Assembly (NCBI RefSeq): GCF_023159225.1
Contig: NC_063171.1
Coordinates: 40,139,647 to 40,203,646 of the forward strand
Length of the DNA: 64,000 nucleotides
Direction: 5' to 3'
From: Perognathus longimembris pacificus
Lineage: Eukaryota; Chordata; Mammalia; Rodentia; Heteromyidae
The translations under genes and the position numbers were made by a program. The notes below the pieces were generated by a model, which was not told where the DNA came from, searched no databases, and worked only from the letters and a program-made list of their open reading frames with translations. Shown here one piece after another: positions 1-42,800 of the stretch. How positions within the stretch are numbered: the stretch's first letter is position 1; each line of letters starts with the position of its first letter.

Positions 1-330
1 CCCTTGGGTTGAATGCTAAACTAGTTACTAGATAATCATAAATGAACACTCTTAATACACACACACTTCTTAGGTAAAATGGACATCAGAATACCTAACT
101 TCTTATAGTGTTAGTTCAAAAATTAATGAGATAACAGGCACTGGTTGGTCATGCCTGTGATCCTAGCTACTCAGGAAGGAGGCTGGGATCTGAGGATCAA
201 GGTTCAAAGCTACTATGGGGAAGAAAGTCCATGAGACTCTTACTACCATTTAGCCACCAAAAAGCCAAAAGTAGACCTGTGGCTCATGCAGGGAGTACCA
301 GCCTTGAGCAGAAAAAAAAACCAAACGATG

Positions 331-525
331 GGGCTGGGGATATAGCCTAGTGGCAAGAGTGCCTGCCTCGGATACATGAGGCCCTAGGTTCCCCCAGCAC
401 CACATATACAGAAAACGGCCAGAAGCGGCGCTGTGGCTCGAGTGGCAGAGTGCTAGCCTTGAGCGGGAAGAAGCCAGGGACAGTGCTCAGGCCCTGAGTC
501 CAAGGCCCAGGACTGGCCAAAAAAA
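331..525 (+). mobile_element. IDL-Geo-like SINE, young subfamily
   Basis: Full-length dimer: ID-like left half with A and B boxes (TAGCCTAGTGGC, GGTTCCCCCAG), right half beginning GGCCAGAAGCGGCGCTGTGG, then an A-tract. It carries the diagnostic GCCTGCCTCGGATAC and GAGCGGGAAGAAG variants. Confidence 0.9.
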
Positions 526-547
526 AAAAAAAACGAAAGCATAATAA

Positions 548-30886
<30,339 letters not shown>

Positions 30887-33200
30887 CACAGTATGAGAAC
30901 TTCAAGCATCTGGGATCCAGTGGAGCTTATCAGTCCTATCTCCTGCTCTCTGAGTGTGGGCCAGGGCAGGAAAGGTCCATTCAGGTTAGGGGGTCATGTT
31001 GTTGACATTAGGTACTTAATAAACCTTGGAGCTAGTGGAGAGGAAGAGGAAGAAAATCTGTCTGAGACAGTTGAATTTAATTTTCCTCTCCCTTCATTGC
31101 TTCACCCTAAAGGTTAATAATGTGGAGAGGAGAGAGGATCACATTGAACCTATTGGTACTTAACAGCACTTGCTTTTCCCCTTAGCTTGGGTGTTGTGGA
31201 TCATCCTCTGATCCTACAGGCACTGCTAAGAAGCTGCTTTTTTCTATACCCAGGTATACTCAAAAATCCAAAAGGAAAGGGCTAGGATCCCTGGCCCTAC
31301 CCTGTCTGTTCTCTATCAGCTCTAAGAGCTACCCTAGAGATTTCTAAAACATACAATAGCGGGGGCCTCTTCCAAGACCTTGACTAGGAAAGTTTCTCTC
31401 TTCTTTCTTGCCCAACTAGGTCTAAGTGTGAAACATGAGTTGACAGCTCAAAGCACTTGTAATTGCTGCCCCTCTCCCTACCTCTGCTCCCCAAAATGGA
31501 ATCATGGGATAGGGGAAGGCCCCTATGGGGTCAAAGGGTAGTACTTCTTGTAACTATTTTTGTTTTTACCCATCATAACCTGCCAAACATATTTTTTCTA
31601 ATGAGAAGCCAAGCCCCCGCCAGCACACATGCTGTTTTTGATGCTCTGGTTCTTGTGTGTCTGATGTGCTGTGCAAATGAAGATTCATTTAAAAATAAAA
31701 TTAGTTTTAAAGCTATATAAAAGAACTCTACATTTCCCCCCAACAAAAATCACTACATAAATTGTTCAGCAGTGTTTACCTATCAGAGTATTTGTGGTAA
31801 GTGTAGATTATCATTTAAAAACACTACTATTATTTTCTTAGTTGTATAGCTTTCAGTGTCCATCTAAAAGAGACATTGTGTTCTCCACACCCCAGTCCCA
31901 TCTTCTGACATCCTCCTGAAGTACTTTGTCATCAGGAGGGTATATCCAGGGTCTCCTTCCTTCCCATTCTTTTGACTAGTAGTTATCAGACTATTGTCTC
32001 TTTAAAAGTAAAATTTAAAAAGCTTTGCTTTGTCTTCTCAGACATACATATGCATATACATTTTAGATGTTCTTATAAAAGAGGTTTTTAAATGTGCCAA
32101 GTTGTATGTATATATGTGTGTGTGTATGTGTGTGTATATATATATACATATATATATGTATATGCTGCGTGATTGGTAAGCAATACAATAGTAAACATGT
32201 CCCCATTACTTTTTTCTAATATTGGACCAATGCTGTCCTAATTGTACATTTCCCCTTATGATAATGACGCTCTGACTTGTTTAGATAGAAACATTGACCA
32301 CCTTCCATTCCATTAATTTCTTTCCTCTCCTTTCCGTCATTCTTAAGAAAAAAAAAAAAAAAAAAAAAACACAAGAGACAGGGGACATCATAGATCCTCT
32401 TGAGCAGAGAAAAAGCAAATATTTTATTAAAAAAAAAAGAGAAATTAAGAAAATAGTTTGGAGTATTTTCTTACTGTAGAGAAGCACTGTACAATACTAA
32501 GAGACCTGGGTATAAGATACTCATGTGTGGAGCTGGAAAAATCGCATGTCCAAGCCCGTTTGAATGGTTTCTTTTGTTTTTCATTGCAGGGAGTGGGCGG
32601 GAGGGAGGTGGGACTAGGGGCACTTTGGGATCTCCTTTTAGTCAAAAGCAAGAAAATGACAAGAAAGAGATTAAATTCAATGTTTCTTTAATAGTGTTAA
32701 ACACTAAAATTTTAAAAAAGAAAAAACAAACTTTGTAAAACATGAGAACAGAAGCAAAAGACACTACGCTCTGTCATTTTATCTTTCTTTTGTTGAAAGA
32801 CTAAAAACCGAAATGTTTTTTAGACAATCAAATGTTAGGTAAGTGCAAAAACTTGTTTTTTCTTACTGGTGTAGAAATTAATGCCTTTTTTATTTTTCAG
32901 TTATTTTATAATAAAATAAATGAGCCCTCCAGCTGCAAGGCGGGTTTTGGTGTTTGAAATGCGGGGCAAAAGCACTACATCACTGCAAATAGATACAGTT
33001 AGTCTGCATGTCTGTAGGCTGTGTGATTGCGGAAAATATAAATGCTGCTAATATATTCCTTTTTACAAAAGCATATCTAAATAGATGATTGTTTTGATGT
33101 TAATCTTTGTAAATTATGTATTACCAATTTTAACATTGGATGTAATTGCATAAAAGCTTGCATCTCAATTCTTGAAAGTCTAGTATTAAATGGAAAAAAA
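30887..33200 (+). other. ASH1L: ASH1L 3' untranslated region
   Basis: About 2.3 kb follow the stop with almost no SINE sequence, in contrast to the flanking introns, as expected for a UTR. Possible poly(A) signals are AATAAA at 31694-31699, overlapping AATAAA copies at 32920-32930 and ATTAAA at 33185-33190. A TG/TA microsatellite lies at about 32105-32163 and an A-tract at about 32347-32369. The exact 3' end is an inference. Confidence 0.75.
32105..32163. repeat. TG/TA microsatellite in the ASH1L 3' UTR
   Basis: TATATATGTGTGTGTGTATG-type repeat passing into TATATA; within the 3' UTR and so probably transcribed. Confidence 0.85.
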
Positions 33201-34458
33201 AAAACTTTTCCTAACTGTGGAGTGGTGAGCTTGCTATTTTTTTTTGTCCTCTTTCCTACCCTCCATTTATCTTCCAGCACCTTCTCCATCCTGTTTCCAA
33301 GGGGATCTCTCTGAAACTGTATCACTAGCATCCCTGGGCCCCATATGAGCTCACACGTATACACTGCTGACTACTAGAAAAGCTCATTTCTTCAGTTCTA
33401 GGATCTGTCTCATTGGTTCCAGCTGTTTTTTAAACACGGCACCTTCTGCACATTCATCCTTTGAACATTATGTGCTTGATTTAATACTCATTAACAACCT
33501 CCCAAGATAGCAGTAACTTCTACTGAGCTACACACCGAACCTAAGAGCCTTTCCCCACACCCCTATTTTTGTGTGTGCCATCCTGGGTCTTGAACTCAGC
33601 GTCTGGGCACGGTCCCTGACCTGCTTTTGCTCAAGACTAGCACCCTATCACTTCAGCCACAGTTAGCCTTTTTTTCAGTTTTTTTCTGAGTAGTTTATTG
33701 AGATGAGTCTCATGGACAGTTGGGTGTTGATGGCTCAGGCCTGTAATCCTAGCTACTCGGAAGCTGAGATCTGAGGATTGTGATTTCAAGCCAGCCTGGG
33801 CAGGAAAGTCCCCATGAGACTTTTTCTTGCTGGTCCTTGGGCTTGAACTCTGATCTGAGAGGCCTTCTGAGAAGCTAGGATTACAGGCATGAGCCTCTGA
33901 CTGTCTTGAATTTTTCTTAACCTTTGGTATCCATTAGAACTATTCTGTTCTGGACATACTTGTAAAGTCTTAAGTTTTGCCCTATTTCATGTTCTGCAAA
34001 GATGTCCCATCTGCTCAAGGCTGAGAACCAAGCATTAGGCTATCAATTACAAACTCCATAGCAGACCAGTCGATGTCCTAAGTGTTGTGGGTCTTTTATT
34101 TAGGGGCACATACAGGAATCAGAAACAGAGAGAATAGGCTATATTATGGAAAATATCAGCCATTATCAGTGTTTTTGAAGTGTTAGAAATCGTGGGCTCC
34201 CAAGACTGTACTACAGATCTCTGAGAAATATTTGCCCTTAAAGTCAAAGCATTAGCATTCTTTCATATTCACCATCACCCAACTTTAGACATGAAATTAT
34301 TACTTCCTTTGTGGTAGTAATCTACAAATGAAGAAGCTAAGTAAATACCCAGAATGCTTTAAGAATTTAACAGGTGCCAGATGCCTATGGCTACTCAGGA
34401 GGTTGAGAGCTGAAGACAGCAGTTCAAAGCCAGCCCAGGCAGTAAAGTCCCCATGACT

Positions 34459-34660
34459 TTTTTTTTTTTTTTTGCCAGTCCTGGGGGCTTGAACTCAGGG
34501 CCTGCTGTCCCTAGCTTCTTTTTGCTCAAGGCCAGCACTCTACCACTTGAGCCACAGCACCACTTCTGGCTTTTTCTGTATATGTGGTGCTGAGGAATTG
34601 AACCCAGGGCTTCATATATATGAGGCAAGCACTCTACCACTAGGCCATATTCCCAGCCCT
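34459..34660 (-). mobile_element. IDL-Geo-like SINE, antisense, nested at the GAGACT site
   Basis: Inserted in a composite SINE (34366-34815) at CCCATGACT/CCATGAGACT, an imperfect duplication at the same host position as the insertions at 11950 and 50789. Confidence 0.82.
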
Positions 34661-35148
34661 GCCATGAGACTTTTATCTCTTATCTTCAATTATCCACTCA
34701 AACCAGAAGTGGCACTGTAGTTCAAAATGGTAGAGTAGAGCACTAGCCTTGAGCAAAAAGAGCTCAGGGACAGCACCCAGGCCCCAAGTTCAGGTCCCAC
34801 AGCCAGAAAAAAATAACAGGCTAGTGGCTTATGTCTAGACCTCCTTACTCAAAAGGCTGAGATCTGAAGTTCGTGGTTGGAAGCCAGTCCACGCAAACAA
34901 ATCCTCAAGACTCCCCATTAACCAGCAAAAAGCCTGAACTGGATGCCAACCTCAAGTGCAGTGCACCAACCATGAGCAAAAAGCCAAGCTAGAGCACAAC
35001 AACCATGTAACAAGACTGAAGGCTTGGCTATGGTGGTGGAACAAGCAAGTTCAAACCCCAGTTCTCACACTTCCCCCCCAAAAAATATATGTGTGTGATA
35101 TATAAAACAGAGGAGGCCCTCAGAAAAGCTTGAAAAACACCTGAAATG

Positions 35149-35360
35149 GGGCTGGGGATATGGCCTAGTGGCAAGAGAGCTTGCCTCGTATACATGAGGC
35201 CCTAGGTTCGATTCCCCAGTACCACATATATGGGAAATGGCCAGAAGTGGCGCTGTGGCTCAAGTGGCAGAGTGCTAGCCTTGAGCAAAAGGAAGCCAGG
35301 GACAGTGCTCAGGCCCTGAGTCCAAGGCCCAGGACTGGCAAAAAAAATAAATAAATAAAT
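35149..35360 (+). mobile_element. IDL-Geo-like SINE
   Basis: Perfect 16-bp duplication AAAAACACCTGAAATG at 35133-35148 and 35361-35376, in the ASH1L–RUSC1 spacer. Confidence 0.92.
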
Positions 35361-36134
35361 AAAAACACCTGAAATGCAAACGTGTAAAATTGGAAGAGCA
35401 GCTAAACATGAGACAAAATTAAAGCAGTGTTGAACAGCAGCCAGGAACAGGAAACATGTAAGCCATAAAGAATGACAGAAGCATGAGGCATTTAAGTCTT
35501 GAAAGGGTTTGCTCCTACATCCAGAGCTGCATATCTTAAGATTTTTATCTCCCTAAAATTTCTCTCCTGGCTCCCAAAGATAAAGGAAAACTCCTTTGAC
35601 CTCATGGGTCTCCACTTCTCCCTAACATTCCTGTATTATTTCCTATTCTTCTAACCTGATTTCTCTACAGTAGACAACCCATTCGAGTGATTCCCAACTT
35701 CACTATCAAACCCCGGAACATTGTAGCTCTTCTCATGATTTCAAAAGAAGTTCAACCAACTCATAACAGTAATAGACAGCAAGTTATTTTGCTTTTACTT
35801 AAAACCATGGCAGAGTGGCAATATTAAGTAGAAAATAATCACTTCTTGCATATCTAATCCTCCACCTGTGAATCTAATGTATCTACTGAGTACAATTTCA
35901 AGGTCTTCGTCTTCTCCCTTCTCCCATATTTACTCAAGCTATAAGTCTAACAGAACAAAGCAAGTCTCAGAAGTAATTGTGACATTTCATGCACCAGCAG
36001 GGCCATTCACCCATTCTTCAGGGAACATTCAATACACCTGGTCTAGGAAAGTACTATCTGGTATTTCCTGGTACAGGGATATTCCTCCCCTCCCCCATAA
36101 GCCTGTGTCATCAAACCCACAGTGTCATATACAC

Positions 36135-36658
36135 ACACATCCAACTCCCATATTTTATTGGGACAGAGGAGAGTCAGACCAACACCATAGGCCCACCCAC
36201 CAGGGGTGTTGAGGCTTAAAGAATTCAGCACCTAGCACAGCATTACATCGTAAGTACAGGCAACAAAGGATGGATAGAATGGGGAGGTCTCTACAGAGAA
36301 AAGAGACTACAGGCCCTTCTAGGCTTGGGGGCCAAGGCATATACTGTACTGGCACTGGCCACTTAGGGATGAAGAAGAGAGAGGAGGGCTAGATCCTAGT
36401 TTGCAGATACACAGATGGGAAAAAGGAGAGGGGGGTATAGAGGGGAATTCCTTTATATATATCTGGAAGAGTAAATTTGACCTTACAGATTGATATGGAA
36501 GGAAAATTTAAATATTAGAAGTAAATGTGGAAGGAAATACCATTTTGCAGACAGGAAAAAATACTTCTGGGATGGTTAATTTACATACATGTGTTCATGG
36601 GCCATTCCATTCCCAGCTAACAGAAGGGAAACACACAGGAATGGAAAGGATTCTGGGC
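36135..36658 (-). other. RUSC1: RUSC1 3' UTR with poly(A) signal
   Basis: About 500 bp of repeat-free sequence follow the stop. The complement of 36154-36159 is AATAAA, so cleavage is expected near 36135. The position is inferred. Confidence 0.7.
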
Positions 36659-36827
36659 CTAGAGAACAAGAGAGGTGTATCCCACTGGCACCAGCCCCTC
36701 CACGCCATCCCGCCCGCAGCGGAGCCAGTCCTCATCCACTGTGGCAATCACACGCATCACTTCCCCTCGCCGGAAGCTCAGCTGGTCAGGTCCTGCAGCC
36801 GTGTGGTCACAGAGAGCCCGAACCGTC
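36659..36827 (-). CDS. RUSC1: RUSC1 last exon: SH3 domain and stop
   Basis: After CCCCTTAG it encodes [20 protein letters not shown], the ALYDY-like start of an SH3 fold in which the second conserved aromatic is replaced (ALCDH), then [20 protein letters not shown] and TSLVL with TAG at 36659-36661. Confidence 0.97.
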
Positions 36828-39800
36828 CTAAGGGGAACCGAAGGAAAGCACAGAATTAAGACAGGTGTGGTGCCCAGCTGTCCCCAGAACTCGCCCTTCA
36901 ACTGCAGTAGAGTGGCCCTGTCGATCCAGCATGGTGAAGGAATGCCAGGCTTCAGAAAAGTCATTGGGTGCCATCCACCAACATCGTTGATCCTCTCCAA
37001 GGCCCTTGCCTCCCTCAACATCAAGCTCACTCAACTGCTTGCTTGTACTTCATTCTGGTACTTCATAAACGAATGCAAACTACATTTTGGGGGCCAGTCC
37101 TGGGGCTTGAATTCAGTGCTGGGCCTGACCTTTTTCTCTCAAGGCTAGCACACTACCACTTGAATCACAGCACCACTTTCAGCTTTTGCTGAGTAGTTTA
37201 TTGAAGACATGAGTCTCATGGACTTTCCTGCCTGAGCTGACTTCGAACCACAATCCTCAGATCTCAACCCGAATGCCTAGGATTACAGGTATGGAGCCAC
37301 CCGTGCTCACTTTTACCCAGTTGCTCCTGGCCAACTCCGGCACCTCAATCCTCACATCCAGTCTGTCAATGAAACTTCTTAGATGCTTGTTATCACCCAC
37401 TGCTCCAGCTGTTCTCTCTCTTCAACTCAACTTTGACAATCCTAGTTTAATCCACTAGCCTCTCTAGGTCACTATGTCTAACCACCTAGTTTCCATGACT
37501 TTGTCATGGCCTCCCCCACCACCACCACCTACACTCATTTTCACACAGCAATTGCAGATCTTTCTAAAGCACAAGTAAGCAAAGCACAACGTTCTTGGGG
37601 TTAAAGCACCTCAAGGGTTCCCACTGCCTAAGAATAAAGCTCGGATCTCTTTGCTGGTCCACTGACTGACCCCTCCATATACTTAGTCTTCCCTTCATTT
37701 ACCTTCCATTCTTCCTACCACATGAACATCCTCACCCCATCACTGAGTTTCCTCAGTCCCAAGCCAGAAGACATGGTCCCAAAGGGTTTGGCCTCCCTTT
37801 CCTAGTTTGTTGCGGGGGGAGGGTATTTTTTGTTTTTTAATGTTATTCATGGGGCTTGAACTCTGGGTGGGCCTGGACAATGTCCCTGAGCTCTTCAGCT
37901 CAAGGCTAGTAGCACTTGAACCACAGAGCCACTTCCAGTTCTCTGGTGATGAAGAAAAGAGTCCCACAGACTTTCCTGCCCAGGCTGGCTTTGAACTGTG
38001 ATCCTCAGATCTTAGCCTCCTGAGTAGCTAGGATTACAGGTGTGAACCACCAGCACCCAGCCTTTTACTAGTTTTTTACCATACTAAGTTGTAATTGTTC
38101 TTCATTCATTGGTATCTCCACTGAACTCTAGTTCCTTGAGAGCAAGAACTCTGGTATGTTGACTTTCATATTCCCTCCCTGGTATAATGTTTGGCACATA
38201 GAAAGTACCTGAAATGCACTCATGAATGAAAGACTGAGAGTCTTAATTCAATGGACTGAGAAAACCTAAAAGAAACTATACAAGGGCTGGGAATATGGCC
38301 TAGTGGTAAAGTGCTCACCTCGTATACATGAAGCCCTGGGTTCAATTCCTCAGCACCACATCTATAGAAAATGGCCAACTAGGTGAATTTTCTTTGGTGT
38401 TTACCCCCTGTGGTCACTATATATGATTTTGGTACAAAGGATATTGTATATATGCTTATCTGAACTAGGGAAGGGAAAAAAATGAGGGAGGATGTAACAA
38501 ATAAGATAAGAAATGTACTCACTACCTTATTATGTAACTGTACCCCCTCTGTACATCACCTTGTCAATAAAATTTAATTTTTAAAAAAAGAAAAGGGCCA
38601 GAAGTGGCGCTGTGGCTCAAGTGGCAGAGTGCTAGCCTTGAGCAAAAAGAAGCCAGGGACAGTGCTCAGGTCCTGAGTTCAAGGCCCAGAAATGGAAAAA
38701 AAAGAAAGAAAAAAATTATACAAAAGGAGAAGTAGCCCCTGGTGCCAAAATTGTGCAGGTCTACACTAGAGGGACACAAAAGCCCTCACTGTACACATAC
38801 CGGTCACATTTCAAATGCTTTTTTAACTATGTTTAGCCAAGCACAGTGGCACACTGGTAATTCCAGCACTCAGGAGGCTGAGGCAGCAAGATCATGAGTT
38901 TGAGTCTAGCCTGTCTCAGAATGCCAAAGATAAATGTTTAATGTTCACAGTAACCATAACAAAGGTATTATAAGTTTTCTCTCGCCCTGTTTTTTTTTCT
39001 GTTTTGGTTGTGGGGCTTGAACTCTGGGCCTGGGTGCTGTCCCTGAGCTCTTCAGCTCAAGGCTAGCACTCTACCACAACCGTTGCGCCACTTCGTCTTC
39101 TGGTGGTTAATTGGAGATAAGAGTCTCACAAACTTTCCTACCTGGGCTGGCTTTGAACCATGATCCTCAGACCTCAGCCTCTTGAGTAGCTAGGATTACA
39201 GGCATGAGTCACTGACACCCAGCTTCTTTCCCCATTTTTGAACCAGAGTCTTACAATGTAGCCCAGGCTGGTCTCAAAGTGAGGATCCTCCTGCCTACGC
39301 CTCCTAAATGCTAGGATTATGGGCATGTGCCACCATGCCTGACACCCTCTTTTTATAGAGAAAGAAATTAAGGCTCTCGGGGCTGGGGATATGGCCTAGT
39401 GGCAAGAGTGCTTGCCTCGTATACATGAGGCCCTGGGTTCGATTCCCCAGCACCACATATACAGAAAATGGCCAGAAGTGGTGCTGTGGCTCAAGTGGCA
39501 GAGTGCTAGCCTTGAGCAAAAGGAAGCCAGGGACAGTGCTCAGGCCCTGAGTCCAAGCCCCAGGACTGGCAAAAAAAAAAAGAAAGAAAAAAAGAAATCA
39601 AGGCTCTGGAAAATGATTGCCATACCAGTGATAACTTGGAAAGATGAAAAGTAAACTAAGCACTCTTAAAATTTAAGCCCAGGGGCTTTGGAATATGGCC
39701 TAGTGGCAAGAGTGTTTGCCTCATATATATGAAGTCCCAGGTTCGATTCCTCAGCACCACATATATAGAAAACGGCCAGAAGTGGCGCTGTGGCTCAAGT

Positions 39801-42800
39801 GGCAGAGTGCTAAGCCTTGAGCGGGAAGAAGCCAGGGAAGGTGCTTAGGCCCTGAGTCTAAGCCCCAGGACTGGCAAAAAAAAAAAAAAATTGAAGCCCA
39901 GAATCTTTTACACTACCCTTCTGTCCACTCCCTGAAGACTGAAATACACAAATAGAAACAAACACACAGGTGCATTCTTCCCAGTCCTTACCTGTGGGCC
40001 TGCACCGTACTCTCTGTGGAGGCCACAAGCCCCTCAGGAGGAGCTTCAGGAGGTGTCCCTCGCTTTACCAGAGCCAGTACACTCACTGTGGGGGGCAGCC
40101 AGCTAGACGGTCTCCTGAAGTAAAAGACACAGGGTCCCAGAGGTAACCCACCTCCCTCCAGAAAGAAAGAAAAGAAAAAAGAAAAAACAGGTGTTTGGAA
40201 GGAGAAAAGTTGAAGGCCCTGCCTGACTGGATCTAAGTAGATCAAGAGTTGGTCACTGCTGAAGGCCCAGTGTAGGACACAGGAAAATGATAAGGAAATT
40301 GTACAACACCAAAACAACATGGAACCTATAGAACCAGCAGTGTCTAACTGTACAAGCTCAGAAAGACTCAAGAGAAATCTCTAGAGACTATTTTAAGCCA
40401 TTAAAGAGACTGATGGGTCAAACCACAGAACAAAGGTCAGAAACATTTTTTTTTTGGTCAGTTGTGGGGCTTGAACTCAGGGACTAGGCAGTGTTCCTGA
40501 GCCTGTGTTTAAGGCTAGTACTGTACCAGTTGAGCCATAGCACTACTTCCAGGTTTTGAGTTTAATTGGAGGTAAGAGTCTCATTGAGGACTTTTCTTCC
40601 CAGGCAGGCTTAGAACCATGATCCTCGGATCTTAGCCTCCTGAGTAGCTAGTATTACAGGCATGAGTTAGCCCCTGGCACCTGGCCCTTTATTTCTTGTT
40701 TAAAGGACCAAATAGTATGTATTTTCAGATATTAGGCAGGAGGTAAAACCAGGAACATCACATAGGTACTTACATAACCATTAAAATGTAGCCATCTAAT
40801 AGTAACCATTTGGGGCTCTTGATTATAAGAAACAAACCATAAACACTCTTACCTAAAGGATCATGAGTCACTAGTTTCTCAAATGAAGCTACTGAGGTCT
40901 GAGAGGGGTCAGAAGGTCATAGAAGGGACAAACTACCCCAATACCTGGATTTAAAGGCTCCACTCTCAGTTTCTGTGGGGCCTCCAGGCACACCAAAGAG
41001 TCTCCCGAGCCACATGCCTCTGCCTGGTGCTGCTTGCTCTGCCGGCAGGGGTCTCTCCTGTGCACACTCTGCTACAGTGTCATGATGCCTGGGTCCCCCC
41101 CACCGGGGAAGAGGGCAGCCCTCCGTCCCCCCTGAGGCATAGACCCGAGAGGCCTGTGTCAACTGCTCCCACCAGCTGCCTGATGTGATAGCACTTGAGG
41201 CAGCTGCAGGGTCAGGAGCAGCCTCCCCAGCAGACCCCCGGAAACTCTGGGCCAGCCGGCCCCCCCAGTGCAACATGGCCTGCACAGTCTGCTGCAGGGC
41301 TGGAGGAGGGCCTGGAGGGGCAGGGGCCTGGGACGGGCCCAGGGGCAGGTGGTGGTGATGCTCAAAGAGCAGGTCCAGATGGAAGGTGAGCACTGACAAG
41401 GGCTGCAGCAGGAGTAACAACTCTGTTGACAAGGATGGGCAGCCTCCCCTTGCCAAGGAGAAGAATCCTGTGGGCAGATACAGGAGGGACAGAAGGCCTG
41501 GAGGTAATAAACAAAAACAAAAAAACCTGTCATCAGTCCCCACTCTGGCTCAGGCTCGGAGGACCTCTTCCCAAGCCTTATTCTGCAGGAAAAGAAGCAG
41601 ACAGGTGGACTACAGGACTGACAGACACACCCCTGCCCATGTGGAACCATGACCTCCAGAGAGATACATGGAAGGGAACTGGTGGCAACTAAATATCAGT
41701 AGAAGGCTGGAGAGGGCCTGAGAGCACAAACCAAACAAGGGATGAAAACTGACCTGTCTGAGCAGACAGGCCCCTCTGAAGAATGAAAATGAGGAATCAG
41801 GAGGGGCAAGGAGGCCTAGAAAATCTTTAAGCTAAAGAGTAGAGTAGTAAGATCTTCAGGCATCACTAAGAAATTAGCAAGAGATCTCTCTCACTCTCAC
41901 TCTCGCTCTCACTCTCGCTCTCACTCTCTCGCTCTCTCTCTCCCATAACCCCAAAACCCCACCTAACCCTCTGACCTGCATCTTCCTGGAGACTGGAAAA
42001 CCACAGCTCCAACTGCTTGGTGCTAGAGGAGAAAAGAGGGAAAGGAAGTTCAGGGAGGTGGAGGGCACTAGGGTCTGCTGGGGCGGAAGATGAAGGATAA
42101 AACTGGGAGATGGGAGGGCTTCTCTGGAAGAGAATGTGCCATGGCTCCATGAGGTTGTGACTGGAAGGTCGGTCACTCACTTGAGGAGGCCAAGGATGAA
42201 GGCATGGAAGCGACTGCGGCTGCTGCTCAGCTGGGCCAGGCGGCTGACCTGGCTATACAGGGATCCCAGGGAACGGCTGCTGGTGCCTGAGGACAGGGAA
42301 GGAGGTCAGCTCGGGCCCGACAAGGCTCCTGCAGGGTCCCACACCCTCAGCTCACCGGGCTTCACAGAGGCCTCCACCACGCTCCAGGGGCTGCTCCGAC
42401 GCTGTCCCGTGATAAGATCTTTCCGGAAAGGCTTCAATCCATCTGCCACCAGGGCGTGGAGAGCCGGGCAGAGGGTTGTCAGCACCAAGTGCCCCACATC
42501 GGGGCTCAGCCGGCTATCCCCCAACTGGGCCTAGAGACAGCACAACGCGAATGGATCCTGAGATACCTCTTAGCCATGGCCCACCAGAAATTTCCTTACC
42601 CCAGAGCTGTATCAATCTCCAGACCCCAACATCCTCCAGCCATCTTCACCTTCTGAACCAAGTTCCGGGCAGTTCCGAAGTGTGAGATGATTTTATCCAC
42701 GGAAGCACTGACGGCTATCAGGAGACCTGGCAGGGGGTGGGGCCGAAAAGACACACATAGGAGCCGCAGGTCCTAACCTCTACCCCACATGGCCAAGGAA

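Larger units (their letters stand above)
33200..36130. other. Spacer between convergent ASH1L and RUSC1
   Basis: Antisense SINE pieces at 33570-33720 and 33825-33900, composite SINEs at 33722-33820, 34366-34815 and 34820-35060 (+), and the IDL-Geo-type copy at 35149. 35380-36130 and 33900-34360 show no recognised repeat or gene. Confidence 0.65.
36828..39991. other. RUSC1 last intron contents
   Basis: Antisense composite SINEs at 37085-37310, 37830-38062 and 39000-39225; IDL-Geo-type SINEs at 38284, 39380 and 39683 (+); a B1-like monomer at 38835. 37320-37820 is unique sequence. Confidence 0.7.

Noticed and set aside
41882..41943. Regular short repeats resembling an array
   Set aside because: A simple hexamer microsatellite without spacers, in a vertebrate intron; not CRISPR.
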